Assembly (NCBI RefSeq): GCF_000092865.1
Contig: NC_014151.1
Location: 930,001-994,000, forward strand
Length of the DNA: 64,000 bases
Source: Cellulomonas flavigena DSM 20109
GTDB lineage: Bacteria > Actinomycetota > Actinomycetes > Actinomycetales > Cellulomonadaceae
Reading direction: 5' to 3'
Shown here: positions 44,873 through 54,200 of the stretch, piece after piece
Numbering within the stretch: position 1 is the stretch's first letter
Layout: each line of letters opens with the position of its first letter
The notes under the pieces: model-generated
What the model was told of the DNA's origin: nothing
The model's database searches: none
The model's input: only the letters and a program-made list of their open reading frames with translations
Position numbers and translations under genes: made by a program

Positions 44873-47140
44873 ATGCGTCGACACGGTAGACATGCGATGG
44901 CGGAAGCACGGAAGAGCCCGGCAGGGGCGGTCCGTCGATGGGGGGTCGGGACGGCGGTCGTCGCCGTGGTCGTCGGTGTGAGCACCGCGTCCGCGAGCCC
45001 CGCACAGGTCCCGGCGGCCGTTCCCGCCGCCAGCCCCGTCGTGGTCGCCTCGAGCACCTCGACGGAGAACACCGCCCCGCTCGGCGGCGGCTCGGTCTTC
45101 ACGACCGTCGCCCCGACGCGGCTGCTCAACCGCACCGTCCTCGGTCCGGGGTCCACGTACGACGTGACGATCCCCAACCTCCCGAACGGCACCCGCTCGG
45201 TGATCGTCAACGTCTCCGGCTCCGACGCGACGGTGCCGACCACGGTCACGGCGTGCACGGGCTCGTCCTGCTCGGTGGCCTCGGCCCTGTCGCTGCGTCC
45301 CGGCATGCCGGCGTCGCGCCAGGTCGTCGCCCCCGTCACCAACGGTCGGATCACGCTGCGCAACTCGACCGGCCAGGTCGCCGTCCAGCTCGACCTGTCG
45401 GCGTACGTGCGCCCCTCGAGCGTCCAGGGTGGCGAGGTCTACGTCCCGACGCCGCAGCGCCGCGTGCTCTCGTGGCACCTGCTCGGCGCCGCCGCGACGA
45501 CGACGGTCCAGCTCACGGACGTCCCGGAGGGGGCGAAGGCCGTCGTCCTGGACCTCGGCTACTCCTCGGCGACCGCGAAGTCGTACCTGGCGCTCTGCCC
45601 GGCCGACCAGTCGTCGACCACGTGCAACCGCACCACGACCATCCAGACGGTCCCGACGCTCAACCACTCGAACGCCGTCGTCGTGCCGATCGACTCGGCG
45701 GGGCGCGTCAAGGTCTACAACAGCGCCGGCAGCGTGCGGCTGAACGCGGACGTGCAGGGCTGGTACGTCCAGCGCGGCACCACCGACGTCGGTGGTGAGC
45801 TCGTCGCCTCCTCGGGTGCGGTCGCGACGCGGCTGTCCGCGGCCGGTGCGACCCGCACCGTCACCCTGCCGGACGTGCCGAAGCACGCGACCTCGGCCGT
45901 CGTGCTCGTCCGCTCGACCTACGCCGCGCAGGGCACCGGTGTGTGGGCGTGCCCCGCGGCCGCCGTGTCGGACGCCTGCAAGGCCGCGTCCGTCATCAAC
46001 CCGTACCCCGGCTACATCACGGACAACGTCGCGTACGTCGAGCTCGGTGGCGCGAACAACGACCAGGTGACGCTCGGCGCGACCCTCGCGGCGACCGACA
46101 TCACGGTGTCCCCGCTGGCGTACACGGTCGTGACCCCGGTCGCGACGCCGACGCCCACCCCGACGCAGACGCCGACGCCGACGCCGACGGCCACACCGAA
46201 GCCGACCGCGTCGCCCACCCCGTCGCCGACGAGCGGTACCGGGACCTCGACGGGCGCCAAGCCGGGTTCGACCAACACCGGCGTCCCCGCGGGCACGAGC
46301 CTCACGCGTCACAACGGCGACATCGTGGTGACGCAGGCGGGAACCGTCATCGAGAACATGGACATCCACGGCTTCATCACCGTGCGTGCGCCCGACGTCG
46401 TCATCCGCAAGTCGATCGTCCGCGGCTCCGGCCCGGGCACGACCAACATGGGCCTGGTCAACTGCAACCACAACGCGTGCAGCAACCTGCTGGTGGAGGA
46501 CGTCACCCTCGTCCCCAAGTCGCCCTCGGTCTGGCTCAACGGGGTCTTCGGTCACGACTACACCGCCCGGCGCGTCAACACGTACCACGTGGTCGACGGC
46601 TTCCAGATCCACAACGTCCGCAACAACGGCGGTCCGGTCAACGTGGTCATCGAGAACTCCTGGTGCCACGACATGAGCTACTTCGCCAAGGACCCGAACC
46701 ACAACAACACCGAGACCCACAACGACTGCATCCAGATCCAGGGTGGGACGAACATGAGGATCACGGGGAACAACCTCGAGTCCTTCATGGCGACGCAGGC
46801 CGGTGACCAGACGTACGACGCGCGCAACCGCGGCTCGGCCCTGATGGTCACGCCCAACGCGGCCCCGGTCTCGAAGGTGACGATGACGGGCAACTGGCTC
46901 GACGGTGGGACGGCCTCGGCGTTCTTCTCGACGTCGAAGTTCGGTGCCTACAACTTCGGCACCTTCAGCGGCAACATGTTCGGCCGCAACCAGTACGACC
47001 ACGGCCGTGGCTCGAAGTACCAGATCCGCATCGCGAACGACGGCATCTCGTTCGACAAGCCGCTCACCACGAACATGTGGGCGGACGGGTCGGGCTACCT
47101 GGCCGAGGGGCGTGACGCCGGCATCCGCTTCGGCTCCTGA
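44873..47140 (+). CDS. Secreted right-handed beta-helix protein with three Cys-pair repeats
   Basis: This 755-residue exported protein has a signal peptide in residues 1-44 (twin arginine near residue 21). Three tandem domains of about 110 residues (about 70-180, 185-300, 305-420) each carry one cysteine pair: CTGSSC, CPADQSSTTC and CPAAAVSDAC. A proline/threonine linker (about 421-462) leads to a right-handed parallel beta helix (about 480-755) with repeated NxxxxxVxIxN-type turns and His/Asn/Asp-rich text such as NCNHNACSN. The fold suggests polysaccharide binding or cleavage (lyase-like) but I cannot point to a catalytic set. The ATG has GGGAGG upstream. It lies within the exopolysaccharide locus. 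Confidence 0.82.
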   Translation: MRRHGRHAMAEARKSPAGAVRRWGVGTAVVAVVVGVSTASASPAQVPAAVPAASPVVVASSTSTENTAPLGGGSVFTTVAPTRLLNRTVLGPGSTYDVTIPNLPNGTRSVIVNVSGSDATVPTTVTACTGSSCSVASALSLRPGMPASRQVVAPVTNGRITLRNSTGQVAVQLDLSAYVRPSSVQGGEVYVPTPQRRVLSWHLLGAAATTTVQLTDVPEGAKAVVLDLGYSSATAKSYLALCPADQSSTTCNRTTTIQTVPTLNHSNAVVVPIDSAGRVKVYNSAGSVRLNADVQGWYVQRGTTDVGGELVASSGAVATRLSAAGATRTVTLPDVPKHATSAVVLVRSTYAAQGTGVWACPAAAVSDACKAASVINPYPGYITDNVAYVELGGANNDQVTLGATLAATDITVSPLAYTVVTPVATPTPTPTQTPTPTPTATPKPTASPTPSPTSGTGTSTGAKPGSTNTGVPAGTSLTRHNGDIVVTQAGTVIENMDIHGFITVRAPDVVIRKSIVRGSGPGTTNMGLVNCNHNACSNLLVEDVTLVPKSPSVWLNGVFGHDYTARRVNTYHVVDGFQIHNVRNNGGPVNVVIENSWCHDMSYFAKDPNHNNTETHNDCIQIQGGTNMRITGNNLESFMATQAGDQTYDARNRGSALMVTPNAAPVSKVTMTGNWLDGGTASAFFSTSKFGAYNFGTFSGNMFGRNQYDHGRGSKYQIRIANDGISFDKPLTTNMWADGSGYLAEGRDAGIRFGS

Positions 47141-47157
47141 CACCAGCAGCACCCGGG

Positions 47158-47190
47158 CACCGGGGTGGCGGTTCGTCCGCCACCCCGGTG
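47158..47190 (+). terminator. Terminator after the beta-helix protein gene
   Basis: A perfect 14-bp stem (47158-47171 with 47177-47190) with loop TTCGT begins 17 bases after the stop. Confidence 0.8.
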
Positions 47191-47310
47191 TTCCACGTCC
47201 CGGGCGGGTCTGGCGCCGCGTCGGAGCAGGTGGCAGGCTCGCAGGCGCGCACCGGTCCGCCCTGGTGAGCCCGCCTCCCGGCGGCTCCGCCCCTCGACGA
47301 CAAGGCCTCG

Positions 47311-48228
47311 ATGAACCTCCGACGTCTCCGCAACGGTGAGCCTCTCGTGCCGCGCGTGCTGGCCCGGCTCGAGCTCGAGCTGAACCCGCGCCTGGCACCC
47401 CTGCGGGCCCGGCGCCTGGAGCGGCTGAACGCGACGTCCGACCGGCACGTGACCGGCGATGCCCCGGTCGTCGTGAGCCTCACGACCTACGGTGCGCGGT
47501 TCGCGACGGTCCACCTCACGGTCGAGGCGATCGCGCAGGGGACCCGCCGCCCGCGCCGCGTCGTGCTGTGGCTCGACGACCGGCGCCTGCTCGACGCGCC
47601 GACGCCCGGGCTGCAGCGTCTCGTCGAGCGTGGGCTGGAGATCCGCATGGCGGAGCGCAACGACGGCCCGCACACCAAGTACGTCCCGCTGCTGTCGGAC
47701 CCCGACCTGGGCGCCGGCGACGTCATGGTCACGGCCGACGACGACGTGCTCTACCCGCGGCGCTGGCTGGCGCGTCTCGAGGCGGCGGCGCGCCGGGACC
47801 CGCAGACCGTGCACTGCTACCGGGCGTACCGCGTCCGGACGCGCCCGGACGGCACGCTCGCGCCCTACCGGACGTGGCGACCGGCGCTGTCGACGCAGGC
47901 CCGTTTCGACAACTTCGCGACCGGGGTCTCCGGCGTGGCGTACCCGCCGGTCATGGTCGAGGCGCTGCGCGCCGCGGGCACCCGGTTCCGCGACTGCACG
48001 CCGCACGCGGACGACGTCTGGCTGCACGCCGTCGCGGTCGAGTCGGGCGTGCGTGTCCGGCAGCTCGCGCGCCAGCCGCGGCACTTCCCCGTGGTCCCGG
48101 GCTCGCAGGCCTCCGGCCTGCGGAACGCCAACGTGACCGCCGACGGCAACGACCCGCAGATCCGGGCGACGTACTCAGCGCAGGCGCTGCAGCGCCTGGG
48201 TGCGGCCCGGGGCGTCACGGCCGGCTGA
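47311..48228 (+). CDS. Putative glycosyltransferase of the exopolysaccharide locus
   Basis: This 305-residue cytoplasmic protein has a GT-A-like layout. VVVSLTTYGARFATVHLTVEAI (about residues 53-75), VVLWLDDRRLL and the DDD metal motif in VMVTADDDVLYPRRWL (about 145) fit small LPS/capsule transferases of the DUF-type related to GT2/GT32. Later HADDVWLHAVAVE may hold the catalytic acid. The ATG at 47311 has no strong Shine-Dalgarno; GTG 47338 is an alternative. Its last 54 bases overlap the end of the convergent ligase gene. Acceptor and sugar unknown. Confidence 0.8.
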   Translation: MNLRRLRNGEPLVPRVLARLELELNPRLAPLRARRLERLNATSDRHVTGDAPVVVSLTTYGARFATVHLTVEAIAQGTRRPRRVVLWLDDRRLLDAPTPGLQRLVERGLEIRMAERNDGPHTKYVPLLSDPDLGAGDVMVTADDDVLYPRRWLARLEAAARRDPQTVHCYRAYRVRTRPDGTLAPYRTWRPALSTQARFDNFATGVSGVAYPPVMVEALRAAGTRFRDCTPHADDVWLHAVAVESGVRVRQLARQPRHFPVVPGSQASGLRNANVTADGNDPQIRATYSAQALQRLGAARGVTAG

Positions 48229-49470
48229 CGGCGGGTCGGCCGGCGCGGCGTACCGGGCGACGCCGAGCGCCAGCGCGACCCACAGCAGGGCGCCCGAGGC
48301 GGACCGGGCGGCCAGCGCGTTGTACGTCATCGGCAGCACGAAGGCGACGGTCGCCGCCACGCGGGCACCGGGCAGCGGCGTGCTGCGGGTCCACGCCTCG
48401 GCCACGAGCAGGAGCTGCGCGCCGAAGTACACCAGCGCGAAGAGGATGCCGATGTCCACGGCGTACATGAGGAACGAGTTCTCGAGGCTCGTCTGCAGCC
48501 CGCCGAGCGCGGCGTACCGGTAGCTGGCGGTGAGGCCGCGCCCGAGCACGGGGTAGTCCTGCCACGTCTCGGCGAAGAAACGGAAGGCGTCCGTGCGGGC
48601 GCCGGCCGAGCCCTCGTCGTCGGTGAAGCGGGCGGCGACACCGGCGGCGATGCCGCTGCCCAGGAGTGCGGCGGTGCCGCCGCCGAGAGCGCACAGCGAC
48701 AGCAACCGCACGTGTGCGGGCGCCTGCGAACGGATCACCACCCACACGGCGAGCACACCGACGAGGACCACGCCCGTGCGCGACTGGGTGACGACCGTGC
48801 CACCGACGAACAGCGCGACGAGCGCGAACTGCACGCCGGCGCGCCGCAGCCCGACGAGCAGGGGCAGGGCGACGCACAGCAGCATCGACAGCGTCAGGGG
48901 GGAGTCGAGCGTCGCCATGTACCGGTCGAAGTCCTCGCGGAACCAGTAGCGGGTGGCGAACTGGTCCTCGTAGAGCAGGAGCCGTCCGGCGGACCACTGC
49001 ACGAGGGCGAACGCCGCGCAGACGGCCGCGAGGGCGAGCACGGTGGTGCGGGCGCGGCGGGCCGCGCGCGGGTCGTCGTCGATGCTCGTGAGCACCAGCA
49101 GGAACATGAGGGCGGGCACGACGACGACGTCGACGAGCAGAGCCAGGCCGCCCGTGCCGAGCTGCTGGGTCGTCAGCGCGGCGACCGCGACGACGAGCGT
49201 GAGAGCCACGACGAGGTGGAGCCGCTGCGCGACGACGCGCGCCAGGTCCGCCGGGGCCCGCAGCACCTGGACGCCGACGACGGCGAGCACCAGCCACGAC
49301 GCGGGGTGGATGCCCAGCAGGCCCGTGCTGTGCCCGGTGAGGAGCCCGCCCGCGGCGGCGGGCACGAGCACCCACACGGCGAGCGCGACGAGGGTCGCGT
49401 CGAGCGGGCGGCGCCTGGCGAGCCACGCGAGCGTCAGGCACGCCAGGAGCCAGGCCCCGAGCAGCGCCAC
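48175..49470 (-). CDS. O-antigen ligase/polymerase (Wzy/WaaL-like) membrane protein
   Basis: This 431-residue protein has about eleven hydrophobic spans. The Wzy/WaaL hallmark is present: a large soluble loop between late spans, carrying RTDAFRFFAETWQDYPVLGRGLT and ENSFLMYAVDIG; the loop motif SRTGVV precedes it. It probably polymerises flipped repeat units. It starts at GTG 49470, three bases after the stop of the chain-length/kinase gene, with which it forms an operon. Its 3' end overlaps the convergent glycosyltransferase by 54 bases. Confidence 0.87.
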   Translation of the reverse strand: MALLGAWLLACLTLAWLARRRPLDATLVALAVWVLVPAAAGGLLTGHSTGLLGIHPASWLVLAVVGVQVLRAPADLARVVAQRLHLVVALTLVVAVAALTTQQLGTGGLALLVDVVVVPALMFLLVLTSIDDDPRAARRARTTVLALAAVCAAFALVQWSAGRLLLYEDQFATRYWFREDFDRYMATLDSPLTLSMLLCVALPLLVGLRRAGVQFALVALFVGGTVVTQSRTGVVLVGVLAVWVVIRSQAPAHVRLLSLCALGGGTAALLGSGIAAGVAARFTDDEGSAGARTDAFRFFAETWQDYPVLGRGLTASYRYAALGGLQTSLENSFLMYAVDIGILFALVYFGAQLLLVAEAWTRSTPLPGARVAATVAFVLPMTYNALAARSASGALLWVALALGVARYAAPADPPSAGRDAPGRTQALQRLR

Positions 49471-49473
49471 GGG

Positions 49474-50964
49474 TCAGCGGTCCGGGTGGGCGCCGACGTG
49501 GCGGGCGTCGTTCGGCAGACCGGCGGCGGGGTCGGCCGCGGTCGGGCGGCCCGCGCCCGCGGCGCCACCGGCGGGCGCGACCGCGGCGGGTGCCACGTCC
49601 GCCGACCGGGGGCGGCCCGCGTCGTGCGAGTAGGGCACGCCGGCCGATCGCAGCGGGGCGCCGTTGATGATGACGCCCGCGAGCGGTGCGTCGACGACGC
49701 GCAGCGACTCGACAGCCGAGCGGGCCTGGTCGCGCGTCGTGTGCCCGTAGCGGACGACGAGCACGACGCTGTCGGCGTGCGCGGCCGCGATCGTCGCGTC
49801 GGTGACGGGCAGGGTCGGCGGCGTGTCGAGGATGACGACGTCGAAGCGCTGCCGCATGCGCTGCACGAAGGCGCGCATCTTGTCGCTGCCGAGCAGCTCG
49901 GACGGGTTGGGCGGCAGGGTGCCGGCCGGCAGCACGAACAGCCCGTGGGGACCCCACTGCTGGATGACGTCGGCCTCCTCGACCTGCCCCACGAGCACGT
50001 TGGTGAGACCGACGGCGCCCTCGAGCCCGAGCGCCCGCGAGACGCGGGGCCGGCGCAGGTCACCCTCGACGAGCAGCACGCGCCGCCCGCTCTCCGCGAG
50101 CGCGATCGCGAGGTTGCAGCTCGTGGTCGTCTTGCCCTCGCCGGCCAGCGGTGACGTGACGACGATGACCTGCATGCGGTGCGTCGCGGCGCTGAACGTG
50201 AGGTTGGTGCGCAGCCGTCGGTAGGCCTCGGCGCGCGGCGAGCCCGGGTCGGCCGCGGCCACCAGGCCGTCGGGGCGCGCACGGCGGCGGCTGCGCGGGT
50301 GCTGGGCGGTGATCGTGGAGAGCACGGGCAGCGACGTGCTGGCGCGCACGTGCTCCGGGGTGCGGACCGTGCGGTCGAGCACCTGCCGCGCGACGGCCAG
50401 GGACACGCCCAGCGCGAGGCCGGCGAGCAGGCCGACGCCGACGTTCAGCGCGGGGCGCGGCGAGACGGGCGAGGTGGGGGCGGTCGGGCCGGAGATGACG
50501 GTGAGCGAGACGTTGGCGCGGCTGGCGGCGTCGGTGCGCTCGAGCTCCTGGACGAGCGGGCCCAGCTCCTCCTCGATCGCCTCGCCGATCTGCTGCGCGC
50601 GCGCCGGGTCGGTGTCCCGGACCACGGCGCTGAGCAGGATCGCGTCCTCCTGGGGCGTCGCGGAGATGCGTGACGCGATCGCCCTGGAGTCCAGGCCGAG
50701 CGACCGGTTGGCCGCGATCCGCTCGGCCAGGCGGCCGCTCGTCAGGACGCCGGCGTAGGCGGCGACGCGGCGCTGCGCGAACTCGTCGGCCTGCAGCGCG
50801 GTGCCCGTGTCGCTCGACGCCGCGACGAAGAAGGTCAGGGTGCTCTCGTACTCCGGCGTCGCGCGCACGGTGACGAGCAGCGCTGCCCCGACCGTCGTCA
50901 GCACGGTCAGTGCGACGATCCACCAGTTCTTGCGGATCGCCCGCAGTTGGTCGGTCAGCTCCAC
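49474..50964 (-). CDS. Chain-length determinant fused to BY-kinase domain (Wzz/Wzc-like)
   Basis: This protein of 496 residues controls polymer length and export. The N-terminal Wzz part has a membrane span at about residues 14-34, a periplasm-facing helical region and a second span near 175-195. The BY-kinase follows with Walker A SPLAGEGKTTTS (Lys278), Walker A' VLLVEGDLRRPR and Walker B DVVILDTPPTLPVTDA. The C-terminal tail is rich in alanine and proline and holds a single tyrosine (VPYSHD), not the usual tyrosine cluster, so autophosphorylation may be altered. GTG 50964 opens the operon with the ligase. Upstream lies a divergent region shared with mfd. Confidence 0.92.
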   Translation of the reverse strand: MELTDQLRAIRKNWWIVALTVLTTVGAALLVTVRATPEYESTLTFFVAASSDTGTALQADEFAQRRVAAYAGVLTSGRLAERIAANRSLGLDSRAIASRISATPQEDAILLSAVVRDTDPARAQQIGEAIEEELGPLVQELERTDAASRANVSLTVISGPTAPTSPVSPRPALNVGVGLLAGLALGVSLAVARQVLDRTVRTPEHVRASTSLPVLSTITAQHPRSRRRARPDGLVAAADPGSPRAEAYRRLRTNLTFSAATHRMQVIVVTSPLAGEGKTTTSCNLAIALAESGRRVLLVEGDLRRPRVSRALGLEGAVGLTNVLVGQVEEADVIQQWGPHGLFVLPAGTLPPNPSELLGSDKMRAFVQRMRQRFDVVILDTPPTLPVTDATIAAAHADSVVLVVRYGHTTRDQARSAVESLRVVDAPLAGVIINGAPLRSAGVPYSHDAGRPRSADVAPAAVAPAGGAAGAGRPTAADPAAGLPNDARHVGAHPDR

Positions 50965-51291
50965 GTACCGCTCCTCGCCCCAGTGCCCACCCCGGCGTCG
51001 GCATCGGCCGAGCGCCGGCTGCCCGTGGCGCCATCCTCACATATCGCCCCGTCCCGGTGAGACGGTCGAAACCCCCGCAGACCGGACATCACCCGCTCGC
51101 GCGCGGCGCTCACCCGCGCGCCGGGGCCGGCGGGCACCGCGTCACTCGATCGGGGGCGGGGCCCCGTCGGCGCCCGTGCGCCGCCCGGGCTCACAGGCCG
51201 CGACACGGCGCGCGGCGTACCCTGGACACCGGCCCGCCCGGGGACGCTCCCGGTCCGGGCCCGTCGTCGTGCCCTCGACCGTCTGGACCCC
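50965..51291. promoter_or_regulatory. 327-bp divergent intergenic region before mfd
   Basis: No gene is supported here. On the plus strand TACCCT (51218-51223) is a plausible mfd -10, leaving a leader of about 60 bases. On the minus strand, towards the kinase gene, GATATGTGAGG (about 51034-51044) is the only AT-rich core and may hold a -10. GGGGGTTTCGACC (minus strand, 51064-51076) resembles a motif at other promoters of the locus. Confidence 0.4.
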
Positions 51292-54200
51292 ATGGACCTC
51301 ACCGGCCTCCTGCCCGCCCTGCTCGCCGACCCCGCCGTCGCCGATGCGCTCGCGTCCGTCCGCGCGCGCGGCGAGCTCGACGTCGTCGGGCCCGCCGGTG
51401 TGCGCCCGCCGCTGCTCGCGGCGCTCGCGGGTGCGGTCGCGACGGGCGGCGCAGCGGGACCCGGCGGTGGGCGTCCACTCGTCGTGGTGACGGCGACGGG
51501 TCGCGACGCCGACGAGCTCGCCGCCGCGCTGCGCTGCTACCTGCCGGACGACGACGTCGCGGTGCTGCCGAGCTGGGAGACCCTGCCGCACGAGCGGCTG
51601 AGCCCGCGCAGCGACACGGTGGCGCGCCGGGTCGCGGTGTTCCGGCGGCTGGCGCACCCGGACCCGGAGCCCGGCCCGACCGGGGCGGTGCGCGTGCTCG
51701 TGCTGCCGGTGCGCGCGCTGCTGCAGCCGGTCGTCGACGGGCTGGGGGAGCTCGTGCCCGTCGAGGTGCGCACGGGTCAGCAGGTCGACCTCGACGACCT
51801 CGCGCAGCGGCTCGTCGACGCGGCGTACACGCGTGTCGACATGGTCGAGCGGCGCGGCGAGTTCGCGGTGCGCGGCGGGATCCTCGACGTGTTCCCGCCC
51901 ACCGAGGACCACCCGCTGCGCGTGGAGCTGTGGGGCGAGGACGTCGAGGAGATCCGCTGGTTCTCCGTGGCGGACCAGCGCAGCCTCGAGGTCGCCGAGC
52001 ACGGCCTGTGGGCGCCGCCCTGCCGCGAGATCCTGCTGACCGACGCGGTACGGGCGCGCGCGGCCGCGCTGCGCGAGCAGCTGCCCGGCGCGCTCGACAT
52101 GCTCGACCGGCTCGCCGAGGGCATCGCGGTCGAGGGCATGGAGTCGCTCGCGCCCGTCCTGGTGGACCGCATGGTCCCGGTGCTCGACCTGGTCCCCGAC
52201 GAGTCGCTGCTCGTGGTCGTCGACCCCGAGCGCGTGCGCCGCCGTGCCCACGACCTCGTCGCGACCACGCAGGAGTTCCTCGAGGCCGCGTGGACCTCGG
52301 CCGCAGCGGGTGCGGCGACGCCGCTGGACCTGTCGTCCGCGTCGTTCGCGTCGTTCGCGGAGGTCCGCGCGCTCGCCGCCGTGCGCGCGCTGGGCTGGTG
52401 GACGCTGTCGGGTTTCACGCTCGACGCGGACGCCGTGACGGGCGACGACAGCCCCGCGACGGACGAGGGTCCGACTGCCGCGCCCGACGTCCGCACGCTC
52501 GTCGTGGGGGCGCGCGAGGTCGAGCGGTACCGCGGCGAGGTCGCTCGCGCGGTGCAGGACGTGCACCGGCTGCAGCAGCAGGGCTGGCGGCTCGTGCTGG
52601 CGACCGAGGGGCACGGTCCCGCGCAGCGCATGGTCGAGCAGCTGCGCGCGGCGGACGTGCCGGCGCGCCTGGTCGCGTCGGTCGACGACGAGCCCGAGGG
52701 CGGCGTCGTGCTGGTCACGCCCGCGCCGCTCGGTCCGGGCTTCGTGCACGAGGCGCTGCACCTCGCGGTGTTCAGCGAGTCGGACCTCACGGGCCGCGCC
52801 GGGTCGAGCACGCGCGACATGCGCCGCATGCCGAGCCGGCGCCGCAACGTGGTCGACCCCCTGCAGCTGCGCCCCGGCGACTTCGTCGTGCACGAGCAGC
52901 ACGGTGTGGGCCGCTTCGTCGAGCTGGTGCAGCGCACGATCGGGTCGGGCGCGGCGGCGGCCACGCGCGAGTACCTCGTCGTGGAGTACGCGTCGAGCAA
53001 GCGCGGTCAGCCCGGCGACCGGCTGTACGTGCCCACCGACCAGCTCGACCAGGTCACCAAGTACGTCGGCGGTGAGGCGCCCACGCTCAACCGCATGGGC
53101 GGCGCGGACTGGCAGAAGACCAAGGGGCGCGCCCGCAAGGCCGTCAAGGAGATCGCGGCCGAGCTCATCCGCCTGTACTCGGCGCGCATGGCCACGCCGG
53201 GCCACGCGTTCGGCCCGGACACGCCGTGGCAGCGCGAGCTCGAGGACGCGTTCGCGTACGTCGAGACGCCCGACCAGCTCGCGACGATCGAGGAGGTCAA
53301 GGCCGACATGGAGAAGACGGTCCCCATGGACCGCCTCGTGTGCGGTGACGTCGGCTACGGCAAGACGGAGATCGCCGTGCGTGCGGCGTTCAAGGCCGTG
53401 CAGGACGGCAAGCAGGTCGCCGTCCTGGTCCCGACGACGCTGCTGGTGCAGCAGCACCTCGACACGTTCACCGAGCGGTACGCGCCGTACCCGGTGAAGG
53501 TCGCGGCGCTGTCCCGGTTCCAGACGGCCAAGGAGTCGCAGCAGGTCGTCGAGGGGCTCGCGGACGGGTCGGTCGACGTCGTCATCGGCACGCACCGCCT
53601 CATCACCGGCAGCGTGCGGTTCAAGGACCTCGGCCTGGTCATCATCGACGAGGAGCAGCGGTTCGGTGTCGAGCACAAGGAGACGCTCAAGGCGCTGCGC
53701 ACCAACGTCGACGTGCTGGCGATGAGCGCCACGCCGATCCCGCGCACGCTCGAGATGGCCGTCACGGGCATCCGTGAGATGTCCACGCTGGCCACACCGC
53801 CGGAGGAGCGCCACCCGGTGCTCACGTTCGTGGGACCGTACGAGGAGAAGCAGATCTCCGCGGCGATCCGGCGTGAGCTGCTGCGCGAGGGCCAGGTCTT
53901 CTACGTCCACAACAAGGTCGAGTCGATCGAGCGGACCGCCTCACGACTCAACGAGCTGGTCCCCGAGGCCCGGATCGCCGTCGCGCACGGGAAGATGGGG
54001 GAGCACCAGCTCGAGCAGGTCATCGTCGACTTCTGGGAGAAGAGGTTCGACGTCCTGGTCTGCACGACCATCGTCGAGACCGGCCTGGACATCTCCAACG
54101 CCAACACCCTCATCCTCGAGCGCGCGGACCGGTTGGGGCTCTCGCAGCTCCACCAGCTGCGCGGGCGCGTGGGCCGCGGCCGCGAGCGCGCGTACGCGTA

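Noticed and set aside
29865..51000. Insertion sequence or transposon as carrier of the exopolysaccharide locus
   Set aside because: No transposase-like protein or terminal inverted repeats could be found at either edge.
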